Shown: piece by piece, positions 24,405 through 37,800 of the stretch | Numbering within the stretch: the first letter of the stretch is position 1 | How the letters are laid out: each line of letters opens with the position of its first letter | Assembly (NCBI GenBank): GCA_034687125.1 | Contig: JAQGBZ010000184.1 | Span: 1 to 64,000, forward strand | Reading direction: 5' to 3' | Source: Neelides folsomi | Taxonomy: Eukaryota; Arthropoda; Collembola; Neelipleona; Neelidae | DNA length: 64,000 bases | Notes under the pieces: generated by a model | Databases searched by the model: none | What the model saw: the letters and a program-made list of their open reading frames with translations, nothing else | Told to the model about the DNA's origin: nothing | Translations under genes and position numbers: made by a program

Positions 24405-27400
24405 ATGGCCAACGAAGGAGACGTGAGTCCTGATATTGTACAAGCTCCGGCCAAGAAGCGTCCGGGAAGAAAACCCAAAAAGAAGACCGAACCTGAAGCT
24501 ACTCCTACTCTAACTGAGGTATTATAAAATCTTTATTTTTCATAGTTAAATAATTATTGGAATTTAGGAAATTGATGGGCAACAGACGATCAAAGAAGAA
24601 ACAATTGAGTCTGCAACTGCTGATGAAACCAATCAAAATCCCACTGAGCAACCCATAAAGAAAAAACGAGGTCGTCCACGGAAAAATCCAATAAAAGAAG
24701 AAACAGCTGGTGTTCCTCAACCTTCCCAGTCATTGGATTCTCCATCGGTTCTCGGCGACAAACCTGCCCCTAAGAAAAGAGGTAGGAAACCGAAAAATCA
24801 GCAAGCTCAACCCACAGCTGAAATTCCAGAATCGAAGGTCGAATCAGTAAACTTAAGATTTGAATCGCTTGAGATCAAAACCGAGAACATCCCTTTAGAA
24901 AAACATGAGGAAAAACCATTAGAATTACTACAAATTCCCAAACAAGAATTTGGAGCCACAAACGAAGTAGTGGAAAGTATTTTTGATCGATCGTCCTCAT
25001 CCAATTTCAACCTGAGTGGTCTGTTTGGAGATGTTGACAAAAAACCAGGATTTATTCCTGGTTTGGACCTTATTGGGGATGAAGAGGTCAACACGGGTTT
25101 TTTCTCATCAACACCCAAACTCATCAGTCCACCTAAAAAGTCCTACAAAGAAAAAGCAGCTGCAGAGGAGAGACTTAAAGAAGAAAAGGACAAAGAAGCC
25201 GAAGAAGAAGGTAAATTATATTGAAATAATAAAAAAATTTTATAAAAATAAATAGATTGCATTTTTTATTTTCGTGCTTTATTACATAATTAAGACTTTA
25301 TTAGTATAAACTTATAATTATAAAATCTTTATAATTAGATTCGAATAAGATCAGGAGAAGTTCAAGGATCAAGACATTAGAAGAGAAATGGTCAGGACGA
25401 AGGAGGAGAGAAGTCGTTTTCAATAAAACTTGCCCATCGCGTTCCACCTCCCATTACGATGAAGATTCAGAGTCCAATAGTCCTGCAACAACTCCTGTCG
25501 GCCCATTGTCAGCTTCATCAAGTCCGACGAGAGACTCTCGAGATTCATTTGATTCAAGCAATGAGAATTCGATGTCGTCATATTCTTCTTCCTTTTCTTC
25601 CTTCCCTTCTTCAAATGTTTCTTCCTGGAAACCACTGAAGGTGAAATCGCGATGGAGGGATTCGCTCGACGCTGAGTCTCTCAAGGCCTTGGATTCCTCC
25701 AACAATTGTGGGGATCTTGTTAGTGATGCAGCTCCTACATCTCTTCTTCCACAATTGCCATTACCCATTATGCCTAACTTGCATCTGGTGAAAAGACCTG
25801 GGCATATCCTATTTGATTCTCGAGATGGGGAATTGATTGAGAAGCTGAAGAAGTTTGAAGGAATTGACGAGAATTTGTTTCGAATGGAGCGAAGAATTTC
25901 GAAAGAAAGCAGAGGGATGGTTTGCGATTGTTTCCTTTCCAGAGAAGAAATGGCCAGAGGTGAAGTTGGTTGTGGTGAAGATTGTCTAAATCGGCTTCTT
26001 ATGGTCGAATGGTAAATTGATCAAATTTATTTTATTTATTTACAATGTTATGTCTTGAAATTGCCCAATTTAATTTTAACAGTGGCTCAAGATGTCCAAC
26101 CGGAGAAGGATGTACGAATAAGAAGTTTGAAAGAAGGGAATACGCCCAACTCGAAATATTTCAAACGGAGAAGAAGGGGCATGGACTAAGAACCAAAAGG
26201 CGTCTTCCAGAGTATGTTTTAATTTAATATAATAAAATGTTAATGTTAATATTTAATAATTGTATTGTATTGTATTGTATTATAAACAATTCATATTAAA
26301 TCAACAATGTAAATTTCATTAATCATGACTTTATTTCAGGGGCTCATTTGTGATTGAATATGTTGGAGAAGTTCTCGATGGCCGCGAATTTCGTCATAGA
26401 ACAAAAGAATACGCCAAAAGTCAACAAGAACATTTTTATTTCATGGCTCTAAAATCGGATTCTATTATTGATGCAACCCAAAGGGGAAACTGCTCCCGTT
26501 TCATAAATCATTCTTGTGATCCGAATTGTGAAACTCAAAAGGTAGTTTTAATTCACAAACACTACCACGTTCAAACTAATAAATATAAAACATTTTTTTA
26601 TTATTATTAAATTATTTTATTAAAAACAGTGGACTGTTAATGGCGAATTAAGGATTGGGTTCTTCACCATTCGAGAACTTGAGCCGGATGATGAAATTAC
26701 TTTTGACTACCAGTTTCAACGCTACGGGTAATTATCATTAAAGCAATAGAGAAATATTAAGTCTTAATTTGAAATTTGATTTAAAGAAAACAAGCTCAAC
26801 GTTGCTACTGTGGTGTATCAAATTGTCGAGGTTGGATTGGAGGTGACGAAGACGATGAAAACCGTGACCCGTATGAATATACCGATAAGCCCAAAGCTCG
26901 AGTTGAGAAAAAGAAAATTGATATGGATATGGCGGTAGGTTTTTGCATTATGTCATACTAATACTACTTTTATACTTATCTAATTAATCCTAAACCAAAT
27001 TAAAAGTCAAAAGAATATTTCTAATACAAACCATAATTAACAAAAGTAAATATTATTAATCCCACCGTTTAATTTCAAAACATATCTTTAAAGCTAATCG
27101 AGCTACTACTATCCTCCCAATATTATATAGAAATCCAATGAATCGCAATCCAATGGTAAATCATTAATCCCAGATAGCCCAGATTCCTCTGATCGTATCA
27201 AGGTAAGTATCCCGTTAGGATTTCCAATCACTCGAATCCAATAAGATCCGAAAAACATGCGCTTTTTATTTTAAAACTATCAATATCAATATATCACATT
27301 AATATGGCAAATAATATACAAATAATATTTAATAACTGCACATAGGGATAATGAAAATGATATGGAAATCCATAGAAATTTTTGTTATTTTATACATGTT

Positions 27401-30400
27401 TTGGTATCCCTATGTGCAGTTCTTTACTGTACACCTTGTATATTAAAGTTGAATTTATCCAAATTATAGTAAATAATTTATATGCAAAATAATAATTTTA
27501 TGATTGTTTTTTTTAGTTTGAAGAAGAAATGAAAGCCCTTGAAAGAGTTGGACTGAAGAATCAAAAGCACACTTTGTCACTCTGTCGTCTCATGGTTCGA
27601 GCGGATGATTGGGGAACGCGTGAGCGCCTGTTGAAGATACTTATCAACGGAGAGGAACCTTGTCGCCGACTTTTTCTTGATTATCCTGGTCTTCGAATCC
27701 TTTGGACTTGGATGGTAGAATTACCACTTCCGGTTACAAGCTCTACAAAACAACTTATTCTAAATGACTATTATCACCATCTCGTAAGAAAATAATTACA
27801 ATAATCATTTTATAATGGTTTTATTTACACTAAATTTAATTAATACCTGAGTAAAAGTTTTTTTAAACAAGAGTGAATTGTTAAATTAACTCATTCTTAT
27901 ATTCAAATACAGTTTTTGGAAGCCCTTGGACTCTTGAAGATCCCAACTAAGAATATGATCCAAGATACCAAGGTGTTAAACATTGTAGAGAAATGGGCAT
28001 CTTGTCCATCAACAACAACTTGTAAAACGGAAAAGCCTGTGCCAGCTTTACCAGAAATTCCAAAGGAAATCAAAACAGAAAAAGAACCCACACTAAACGA
28101 AGTAGTTCCAAAAACTGAGGATCCAGATGAAGCTTCTGCTTTGAGTTTGGCTGAAACGCCAGAGATTGTGAAACAAGAACTGACTCAGCCGACCCTTCCA
28201 CTTCAAGTTGATGAAATTGAAGATATTGATGAAGTTAGTACTTGGACATTCGTTGACGAGGCGCGGAAGATCCTTGGCAGTTGGGCAGATCTCAAAGAAG
28301 TTTTCAAAATCCCAAAGAAGGAAAGAGTTGAACAAATGAAAGAGCACGAAAGAGAAGCAGATAAATCATATTCAAGCTCTGATGATTACAATTCTTCTTA
28401 TGAAAAGTATATTTTTAAAGTTTTATTTGCTAATATTTAATTTTGTAATTCTAATATATTTTGAATATTTAGAATTTAATTAAAATATTTATATTTAATT
28501 TTTTTCTTAGGACATCGGGGTCAAAATACAGTCGAATATCTCGAGTTGAACGTCGGGTATCAACAGGCGAGCAGAAGCGTTATGAAGGTCGAATGACTCG
28601 TTTCAGCAATCAACCCCGCCAACATGACAATATTTCAAAGGAAGAGCGTCGACTCATTTTTGAAGCCAAAGTGGCTCGGATTGAAGAAGAAGCAAAGATT
28701 CGTCAACAGAATGACGAGGTTGCTGCAATGCATATTGAACGATGTCTAGCTGTTGGATTGGATCCGAAAACAACTCCACTTGTTGACGAGTCCGGGAGTT
28801 ATTACCTTGATCCTGCTACTATTGTTTGGAAACCTATTGACATCAAAGGTCAGTTTTTTAAAAATCATCTTGTAACTATGTATTGTATAATATTCTATAG
28901 TATTTAATTTTTTTAATTGGAAATGAGTTAAATTAAGGCTTATACACAATTACATTAATTTTTACATAGATTATTCTGTTCCTGCTGAATGTTTCACTTT
29001 ATTGGAACTTCTTGCCTCTCGTCTTAAATGTCAAGAAGAAGCTTATGTGGTTGCTGAGCCAGAGGATTTATTTGGCGAATGGCCTCCAGGACTTCCACCA
29101 CCCCCGCCTTTACCTCCTGCAGTTCTTCCTCATGGATGGAAAATGTCAGTGGATGAAGAAGGACAATGCTATTATTATCACGTGGCACTTCGAATCCCTC
29201 AATGGAATGCCCCTGACCTGGAACTCGTCCTTTCAGACTCTGACTCTTTTGAAGAGGATGATGAAATTGAAATTGATGAAGATGATGCCCAACAGGATGT
29301 AATGAATCCTCTAACTCCAACTTTCAGGAAAACGGCAAAATCCTGTGAGAGACGAAATAAAAGAACTCTTTCTGGTCTTGTTCAGGAGCGAATCATTAGT
29401 GTGAGTTTAATAAATAGTTATTTTTACCACAAGGGTTAGTTGTTAAAAAGTTTTAACAACTAAAAATTTGTAGCTTTTTGTTTGAACTTCTCATGAGTTT
29501 TAATAACGAAGGATATTGATTACAGCCTCGAGTTGAAGAAGAAGGTCCAAGCCAAAAAGAGTTGATCCGGGCTCGAAAACAAGAACTTTTACTCAAAAAG
29601 CTCAAAGGAGAACTTGACGATTGCGATGGCCCGGATGGAGAAAATGGAGATGAGGTTCCTTTAAGTGAATCAGATGCTCCAATTGCCTCTTCTTCTCATT
29701 CACTCCTATCAAAGAGCGAAGTTCCTCTTGTGAAAAAGAGGAAAAAGGTTGAGCGAAAACAAAAGCCGAGAAGGCAAAAGGAAAAACCTTCTCCTGGATT
29801 CAAAGGGTTGGCTCAAATTCTGGGTATTCCGATTCCAACGGGTGAGGAAGTGCCAGAAGGAGAAAAGATTCCTGGGTTGGGCGATCCGCCGCCGCATCAT
29901 CAAAAAATCTCCCTCAAGAGACCGTCCAGGAATCCTGATTCTAAAACAAAAAGGGCTAAGCATAAAAAACATAGGAATTTAAGTGCAAGTAGTTCGCAAG
30001 AGAAAATTCCAGGATTGTCCATCGAACTTTTGGGCCCATCTGACCCAGCACTCGACACGGAGAAAGAAAGACAAAAGAGGAAAACGGCCGAGGCGATCAA
30101 AGAGAAATTCAGGACTGAAATTGCAAATGTGATCGTAGCGAATCTCAATCCGTATAGGAAACCTGATTGTACTGATGGAAAGATTGTATCTACGGAAGAT
30201 TTCAAACACGTGGCAAGAAAGGTAATTTATTTTATTTTGTCTTTTTTTCTTTAGTGTGAAATAGTTATAGGGTTAAATTAAGTGTCGATTTGATCGTAAT
30301 TGGAAATCAATTTCATATTAACCTTTTTGACTATTAAGCTAAAAGTGTGAATCATAGATTGAAGATGAAAAATGGATTAGAGTAGGAATAAATACATTGA

Positions 30401-32355
30401 TCGTTGAGGGATTTGGAAAATGGTTTAGCGGATTTGGGCAAGTATTGTAAAATTTGTGTTTGCAAAGGGGCCATTGGAGTCTCAGAGGGACATTTGGCAG
30501 AGTGAGCTACTTAATTTCCTTTAATGACTCTGGCTGATTAATGAGCCTTCGAGGTTTCCACTTCCAGAAACGAGGGTTTTCCCCACTTTGTTTCTTTTCT
30601 CTTCATCCGTTCCCATCATTCTCCAATGTTCAGAGATCGAGTTCGGGGCCATCCATTGTAATTGAGTTGATCTTTTATGGCCTTCGTTCAGTTCGGAGAG
30701 TTCAAATCTTCAATCTCTTTCTTCCTACCCCCTTCTGTGCAGCTTCACTCATCCGTATATTTACCGTTCGCTTCATCATCGCTTTGGGTCGTTTAAATAA
30801 GATAAATAATTTTCATAAATAACAATATGATATAGAATATTTTAATAGGTCCAGGTTCATTTATTTCGTAGGATTTCTTATAGGTTGTAGTTGTAATGCA
30901 TAAATAGGAAATATTACACAATAAATGTGTTGGTATTAATACTGCAATTCGAACTTGAAAGAAATCAATAGTTTAATAATAGAGATCAAAGCATTAGCAC
31001 AAATATCTAATACATAAATAGAGATAAATGTAAATGCATTTGCTTTAAAAGTTTAATTGGTCGTAATGAACAATGTATCGAAAATCAAGATATCAAACTT
31101 GCATTTTATTGCAATCAATCTTGGTGAAAAGTTGGGATTCATCACCTTTGGCTGTTTCGATGCAGAGGAAATTCAGAGATTCATCCTTCATTCTGTCAAC
31201 TATCAGAGCACTCCTTCCTTCCATATTGTTGAATGGTTAATGGAAAGGTATCCTTTTTACTCTTAACTTTAACTTACTATCTAGTCTGGCTATTTAATAC
31301 ACATACTCCCATTCTACTAGCATTTAAGATGAGAAATCCAATATGTAATTTTCTATTTTGGAACAAACAAGATTAATTTAGAATCCTACATCTAACATTA
31401 AATTTCCTCCCTGACAGTTTACATCTTCTTGGCCTAAAATGAGGAATTTAGCAATATATGAAAGGTTCTTCGTTTGACGTTCACTCAGCCCGAGTCAGTC
31501 TAAATGGATAGGAGAATTGAGCTCATTTGATGGGTGTGCCATAAGGCAGAACTCGAGGGGCTCTTTAGGAAATTCAAGGGTTGGAAAGGACATGTGTCAT
31601 CTTCACCTCCAGGATCCATCTCGGAAATTACGGGACATGCATTATCCCTAATATTCGCCCCTCCACGATTTCTTTTCAGTTTTACATTCCTTGTCATTTG
31701 CACAAAGTGAGGAAGATTCGTGTTTGTATTCAACTTAAGCTTTGTCATTTATCTCAGCTCGGTTGGTCGCTTTTTCCAGGTTGCATAAAAGGAATAAAAA
31801 ATCTTGGCAAATATGTAATTGCTTCAAAATGTTATAATATAGAGTATTTTTATATTAAATGTAATACAGATATAATTATTTTATTATGTATTATTAAAAT
31901 TCATGAGATGGGTATAACTTGTCAATTACATATTTTTAATACTCCGACTTTATATTAAATATCTATTCACAATTTCACTTGCTTTTCTCATGTGTGTCAT
32001 AATAAATTACACGTTTTTCTTGAAACTGCGGGTGACTTCCGACTGCCGTCGTTTAAGTTCTGCCATTCTCACAATTATCAAGATTACGAGATTTAATTCC
32101 TTATTTAAGCAGTCACCATACTTTTTTTGATGGTATCCATAATTCATTTTTCTTTTGTTATAGATTGCCCATGCGATTCAGCAGAAAGAGATAAAGCATT
32201 GCAAAGATGTCAAAAACTTGGTAGTCAACGAAAGTGTGAAGCACAAAACGAGGGAATTTGTCAGGAAGTTCATGGGGAAATTCAAAGGACGAAATTACAC
32301 GAGGGACTCGGAAGAATCAAATATCTTCAACTTTAATTCAGATGGCCAACTTTGA
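24405..32355 (+). CDS. SETD2: SETD2/Set2 histone H3 lysine-36 methyltransferase
   Basis: Nuclear enzyme that trimethylates H3K36 co-transcriptionally, bound to elongating RNA polymerase II. Exons: 24405-24518, 24568-25210, 25339-26011, 26083-26211, 26340-26541, 26630-26727, 26787-26934, 27131-27202, 27517-27783, 27913-28406, 28511-28848, 28970-29400, 29526-30221, 32164-32355; 1498 codons, in phase throughout. Three AT-hook-like motifs lie at about 18-26 (KRPGRKPKK), 70-78 (KKRGRPRKN) and 107-114. AWS starts near 444 (CDCFLSREEMARGEVGC), SET spans about 497-620 with NCSRFINHSCDPNCETQK and FDYQFQRYG, and post-SET has CYCGVSNCRGW. A proline run precedes a WW domain at about 1112-1141 (LPHGWK...YYYHV...QWNAP). 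The SRI domain (about 1392-1485; LNPYRKPDC, TEDFKHVARK, then IKHCKD and VKHKTREFV) is split by a 1.9-kb intron, with its second half in the last exon. Shorter than the Drosophila (~2300) and human (~2560) proteins, mainly in the N-terminal region. Confidence 0.96.
26260..26281. repeat. (TTGTA)n microsatellite in SETD2 intron 4
   Basis: Four consecutive copies of TTGTA in the intron between the AWS exon and the first SET-core exon. Confidence 0.7.
27334..27421. repeat. 88-bp inverted repeat (possible miniature transposon) in SETD2 intron 8
   Basis: A perfect 17-bp inverted repeat, AACTGCACATAGGGATA (27334-27350) and its exact reverse complement (27405-27421), encloses 54 AT-rich bases. It lies between coding exons 8 and 9 of SETD2. 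The shape fits a very small palindromic MITE or a structured intronic RNA. No coding potential. Confidence 0.6.
30222..32163 (+). other. SETD2 intron 13 (1.9 kb)
   Basis: Splits the SRI domain between ARK and IAHAIQQKE. Several short open frames (for example 30541-30822 and 31581-31958) occur, but none matches a known family and the flanking exons join in frame without them. Confidence 0.7.
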
Positions 32356-32571
32356 TAAAATCTTAATTTTTATATTTTGTAGGAATTCACTCTTTATGTG
32401 ACATTTTATTTGCAATTTAATTTAAGTTCGGATTAAATTATTTAATAATTGCGTTAAAAATTGATCATAAATATTCGTATATAGAATTTGAGTATTTAAA
32501 AGTTAATTATGTTAGGTTGTTATAAAATTAACTGCTTGTTAATTAAAATTCTGTAAACTGTTCAGTGTAAT

Positions 32572-32577
32572 AATAAA
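32572..32577 (+). terminator. Candidate poly(A) signal of SETD2
   Basis: AATAAA about 217 bp past the SETD2 stop. Tentative because of base composition. Confidence 0.4.
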
Positions 32578-34683
32578 GTATAGAAGTTACCTTCATTATA
32601 TATTTGTTTTAATCATGATGGATATGATCATCCATTTCACTAAATATTATTATTCACGATATTATAATTCCTCATGTTTTAGCGTGTATCGGGTTAAATA
32701 GTTAACTTCTACCGTTCATAACAATAAATATAGAAATGAACTGAGATTCGAATTCTTTTATTCAACGCTTACTAATTATATAATGTTGCAAGAAATGCAT
32801 TTTTACAAAAGTATCACATGATTTGAAAACTTATTAGAAATAAAAAGATTTCACGAGTTGATAATGTAAAGTATCTCCCAAACTAGACATAAAATTTACA
32901 ACTAAGGAATATTTTAAAATAAAGTACAGAAATATATTTACTTAGGTATACGATATTACAGTCAGCACATCATTCTATTTGAATTACAATCTGCATTAAC
33001 AGATAATTTAGACACCTTATTCCATACTTTTAGCTCTCAACATTTGGTTACTAATTGCGCACTATACGCCTCACTGACTGCATCTATTCCACAATATGCT
33101 TTTAGTATAACATTTTACACTCATCATATTACACACTGTGCACAAAATTAATTACTATTTAATATTCATATACCTGCTACTATTGTATATAATTGCAGAC
33201 AACACCTGCATAATATACTAACTAATGTTTTATACATTATAATTATAATTAATTTACGAATGATTCGCTTGAATTAATTATTAATTAGCAGGTAAATAAT
33301 AGCACAACCATAAATTCCATCACTAACGAATAAGTATTCTATGGGCATTACATACCTTATATAATGTATTATATGATTATATCGTAAAGATAAGCTGTGA
33401 TAATGCTAAGTGCTTACAAAAACATTAAATTGTGAGTATTAAGTTTAAATGGAATGGGACATGATACACCGACAACTCAAGGATTATAGAACTAGAGATT
33501 TAGACCGTGTAGATGAGGGAGTACGTAAAAGCCTTATTACATTTAAGTAATATGTATCCTACATGTAAATGTTTAACGTTAGTTAATTATTACAAAATTC
33601 CTAATATTTTGTAAATATAATATCTTTAAAATTGGTATTATGGTAGACACGATGAATAATTAATTATTTTTAAGTATAATTTCATCATATTATGAATACT
33701 GATTTGTAAACTATCAAAAAAATTCATTTGGTAAATGGATCATTACAACAATAATATTACACAAAATAATTGCTACAATTTAATTTCATATTTGATTTGA
33801 ATAGTTATTTTGGAAATAATGTCTTTAGCTTTGGTATCAAACTAGGGTATTTTGATCAATTTTTTTATTGAATCATTTTGGGTATTTTTATTGAATTTCA
33901 ATAAAATCTGACTACCGCGTTCATTGGCTTCATTGACATTCAACAGGCTTTGTTCCAACACAATAACCATTTTAGTATGGAGCAAACGTAAAAATCCATT
34001 TTGCAAAAATATGATTGGTGTGTAAATTTCTTTCCGTGCCCTTATTTAAATTCATTGATTTCGGTTTTCGACTTCATTTAAATAACGTTAAAATTTCCTT
34101 TCTTGTATTTCACCACTTGTATTTATCTTTACTTTACAAGAATCAGTTAATATTGGATAGTGCGAGGTGTGAACGGGGACAAGTTGGACTTTGGAAGTTC
34201 ATTATTTGTTCAGCCTTGTATTTATTTCCTCCAAGACACAATGAACGAAGTGGTCCTTGTCGACTTATCGAGTCAATAAGGAGTTGAGAGAAAGGAACCA
34301 CTTTTCATTTTCCATTTCCTTCAATACGAAGAGTCTTCTTTAATAAACATCTCAACTAAACTTCCACTTCAAACTCAATTGCCTTTTCTTCCTTTTCTCC
34401 CAACTTTAACTTTTCAATTTAAATTCTCAACCTGGAGAAAGCATATAGGGGCTCTTGAGAAATTTAATTGTCTTTTTATCTGATGACGCAACGTGGAATT
34501 CAAAGTTCTCCTAGATAGTAAATATTTTAAAAAAGAACCTGAGAGATTCTTCAGCTTTTACAAAACATTTAATTTCCTTTACTATTTGTAGTACCATATT
34601 TTCCATATCGCAAATGAAGTCTTCTTATATTAAAATCCTAAAAGTATCTGAACTTAATTAAATTACTACACAATTAAAATCAC
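32578..34683. other. Intergenic region, tail-to-tail between SETD2 and the FN3-ZP-N gene
   Basis: Two kilobases of strongly AT-rich sequence with no recognisable gene. The open frame at 34015-34287 has no family resemblance. Both neighbours end into this region, so it should contain only 3' UTRs and spacer. Confidence 0.5.
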
Positions 34684-34689
34684 TTTATT
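34684..34689 (-). terminator. Candidate poly(A) signal of the FN3-ZP-N gene
   Basis: AATAAA on the minus strand (TTTATT as printed), about 118 bp after the stop codon of the gene ending at 34807. Confidence 0.4.
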
Positions 34690-34806
34690 ACTAAATAACC
34701 ACATAGTAAAAATGTTTAGCGCAAATTAAAAATATTTTACAGTTACATAATATACAATTGGTGAGTACAGAGTATAAAACAAAGGGGTTTATGGTTTAAT
34801 ACAAGT

Positions 34807-37800
34807 TTAAGATATACTCCTAGAAAATTGGGAATTGGTATTAGGAGATTCTTCAGAAAATTCAAACTCAAGTTCGACTTCCACTTCATCATTGGGTGTG
34901 CTGGATGGGGAAGTTGTCACAGACGCCGCTTCGTCATTGAAAGAGGAAAAGTCGTGATCCGAATTAGTTCCTCCACTTGCATAAGATCGAGCGAACCAAA
35001 TGACAGAGCCCATGCTCGCTACAATGGCCACGCAAATCATTCCAAAGACAAGTGCCGTTTCCCATCCGCCACCAGTTTGCTTCAAGCTCCGTCCAACAGG
35101 AAGTCCGGATCGGGCCTCTTGGAGAGATTCTCGGTATGCATTGGGTACGGCCGCCTCGAGCACATTTGCATGACCAGAATAAAGAGGATCCGCAACGAGG
35201 AGTTTGCCCCTTCGCTTGCTTGGAACAATGTCATCTTCGACGTCGTCAGGTCGAAGGTCGTTGGTTCTCTCCGGAGGAAGTCCGCTAACACGTTGGAAAT
35301 CGAGAGATTTGGCTACGCTCGTTTCTCGTGGCAAGTTCACACTAAAAAATGAAAAAAATTGAAAAACTTTCCTATTACGTTCATCCCTTCGCCAAATAGA
35401 AATAGTCTTCAATTGTTAGATCATTTAAGATGTTTGCTTTACTATTTTATCGACTGACTTGCTTTGCTTGTTTTACGAACCTTTCTTTTCCCATTTATGT
35501 CAATACTTCCCGACTACTACAAGTACAGCAAACTTCTTTTAAGACTTCATTCCACCCAATACCATATAGAATACTATTACATCATTTAATATAAGGTATA
35601 TGGTAATGCATGTGTTATATAAGAATCCATTTACAAAGATAAGCAAAGTGCTAAGTATATGCCCGCACTTTGTATTTTTTCAGTAGAAAAAGTAAGTTCA
35701 ATTTCAGCCCAGGGGAAATAAAATCTTTTCCCACAAGTAAACGTTGAAATTGGAAGAAGAGAAATTGCACAAACGCGAAACTTCACTTTACTCGGTTGAT
35801 CATCATACGGGTCTTTCTTTTATCATTTAGTTTTAAGGTAAAATAAAATGGACTGGTGCGTATTTCGTACAATGCGTCTTTCCAAACTCGACAGGGAAAC
35901 CTCGAGGGGAAGTTGATTATATGGAAGTTTGTTTGGGGTTCATTAAGAAAATGTTCTCACCCTGCTTTCACGATAAATGAATCCGGAGAAAAAGAGCACA
36001 CAATGACAAATCTCCTCGTTGACGCTGTCAAGATCGGAATATTTTCTTGGACCAAAATCACAGTTGTCACTCGGCTCCCGTTTATGATGCTGCCGCATTC
36101 ACGGTGGCGGATCCGCATAGGGTACTTCGTATTGTCACTGGAAAATGCAAATGATACACATTAGATTTTAAATAATAGATCTAGATAATTGAGCATGGGG
36201 TTTAACAATGTGGCGAACTAATTAAATTCAACAAAGTGTGATGGGAGTGACATTGAGAAGGTTCAGGGGATAGAAAGTGATTTCGCAAAAAATGTGAGAT
36301 CTAACGGACTCGTTCCGGTGAAGAAGTGAAGCGAAGTTTTGTCTCCGGAGTCAAATGACAACCCGAGGGATTTGAAATGAATAAGACAAATTTTGTCAAT
36401 GGGACAGCGGGTTAAAAGGCTGTAAATTGAAACGGGAACCATGAAGCATGTTGACACGTTACCTTAATTCACTGCTGCTAATTATCTTTCTTACAGGTAT
36501 ACTTTATTCTCAACAAGATCATGAATTGTTGCGTTTGCTCTCTGTTAAATTGATTTTACTATCTGTTATATTTTATAGATAATAAATATTTTGGCCATTG
36601 AACTAACCTACGATATTAAACGGTCATTTGAAATACATCTGGAAATGCTAACTATTGAATAATTGTACAACTTTAAATTTTTATAATTTTATACTAAATA
36701 TAAACGGAGTTCTTTAATTTATCTCAGAATTGACTCACCGTACCATTGAGTTAATTTTATATTATTTAAACATGCATGTAAATAATATAAAATCTATTGT
36801 AAAGGAAAAGGCTAAATGAAAAAGTGTATAGTACTTTTAAAAAATATTTCACTTTTATGATTTCAGCTTTCACTTATCTTTTGCATTTCCTGTATAAGTG
36901 ACTCATTCATGTCGAAGTTTATTAAAAAATAATAATTTTATAAAAATAAAATTTCTTCCATGTGAAATTTCTGGAGATTCGCACAATGCAAAAACTTGAT
37001 GCAACATTAATGTAAAATGGATGTAAAAGTATGAATGTAAATCTGGGTTTGAATCTTGAATTCATTTGAGAGCAAGTTCTCTTTTACATGTTAATTTCAT
37101 CCAGAATAAAGACATAAAGAACATCAAAGCATACATTTATGGATATTATGAGCCACTGCATTAATGAAATAAATGGAATTGTAGGAATTCCAAGTTGGTT
37201 CTTTTGTTTAAAAGTGCAGCTTGGACGTTATCAAGATCCTCGTGGGTTGGTTGAGATTCACCAGACGTGAATTTGTACTCAGGATGTGGAGTAAAACTTG
37301 TAATTACACAGCAATTAAGACTCGCTTATAATTAGGGCTATTTAAATGGAGGGGGAGGGAGCTCGTTGAAATTAACAAGCTTCTCCCAACCGCTTCCCAC
37401 ACTCTTTCAAACTTCAATTTGGAGGTCAATGCAACTCGAAGAAAATTATAACTTTATAACTATTCTTCTTACTTCCTCAGTTCCGCTTCTTCCCTCTGCT
37501 CCTCACAATTACACACGTTGTTTTACACGTTTCTCGAGTAGTTCAAAGGAAGTGGGGATATGTGAATGTAAAATGAGATGATGGTTCACCTGTTTGGATC
37601 TCCTTTGACTAAGCAGTGAGGCGAAGTTGAATCTTCAACGGAGATTCGGCCACCGAAGAAAGGACCCGTCTCGACAACGACTTCACTCGAATCAGCCAAA
37701 CATTTTGTTGCTTTGGCCGAAACTGTTTTAATCAAAAATGTTTTCAATTACTTATTTGTTTCGTTAATTTCGTATTCAAAGACAATCATTTATCCTAGAA

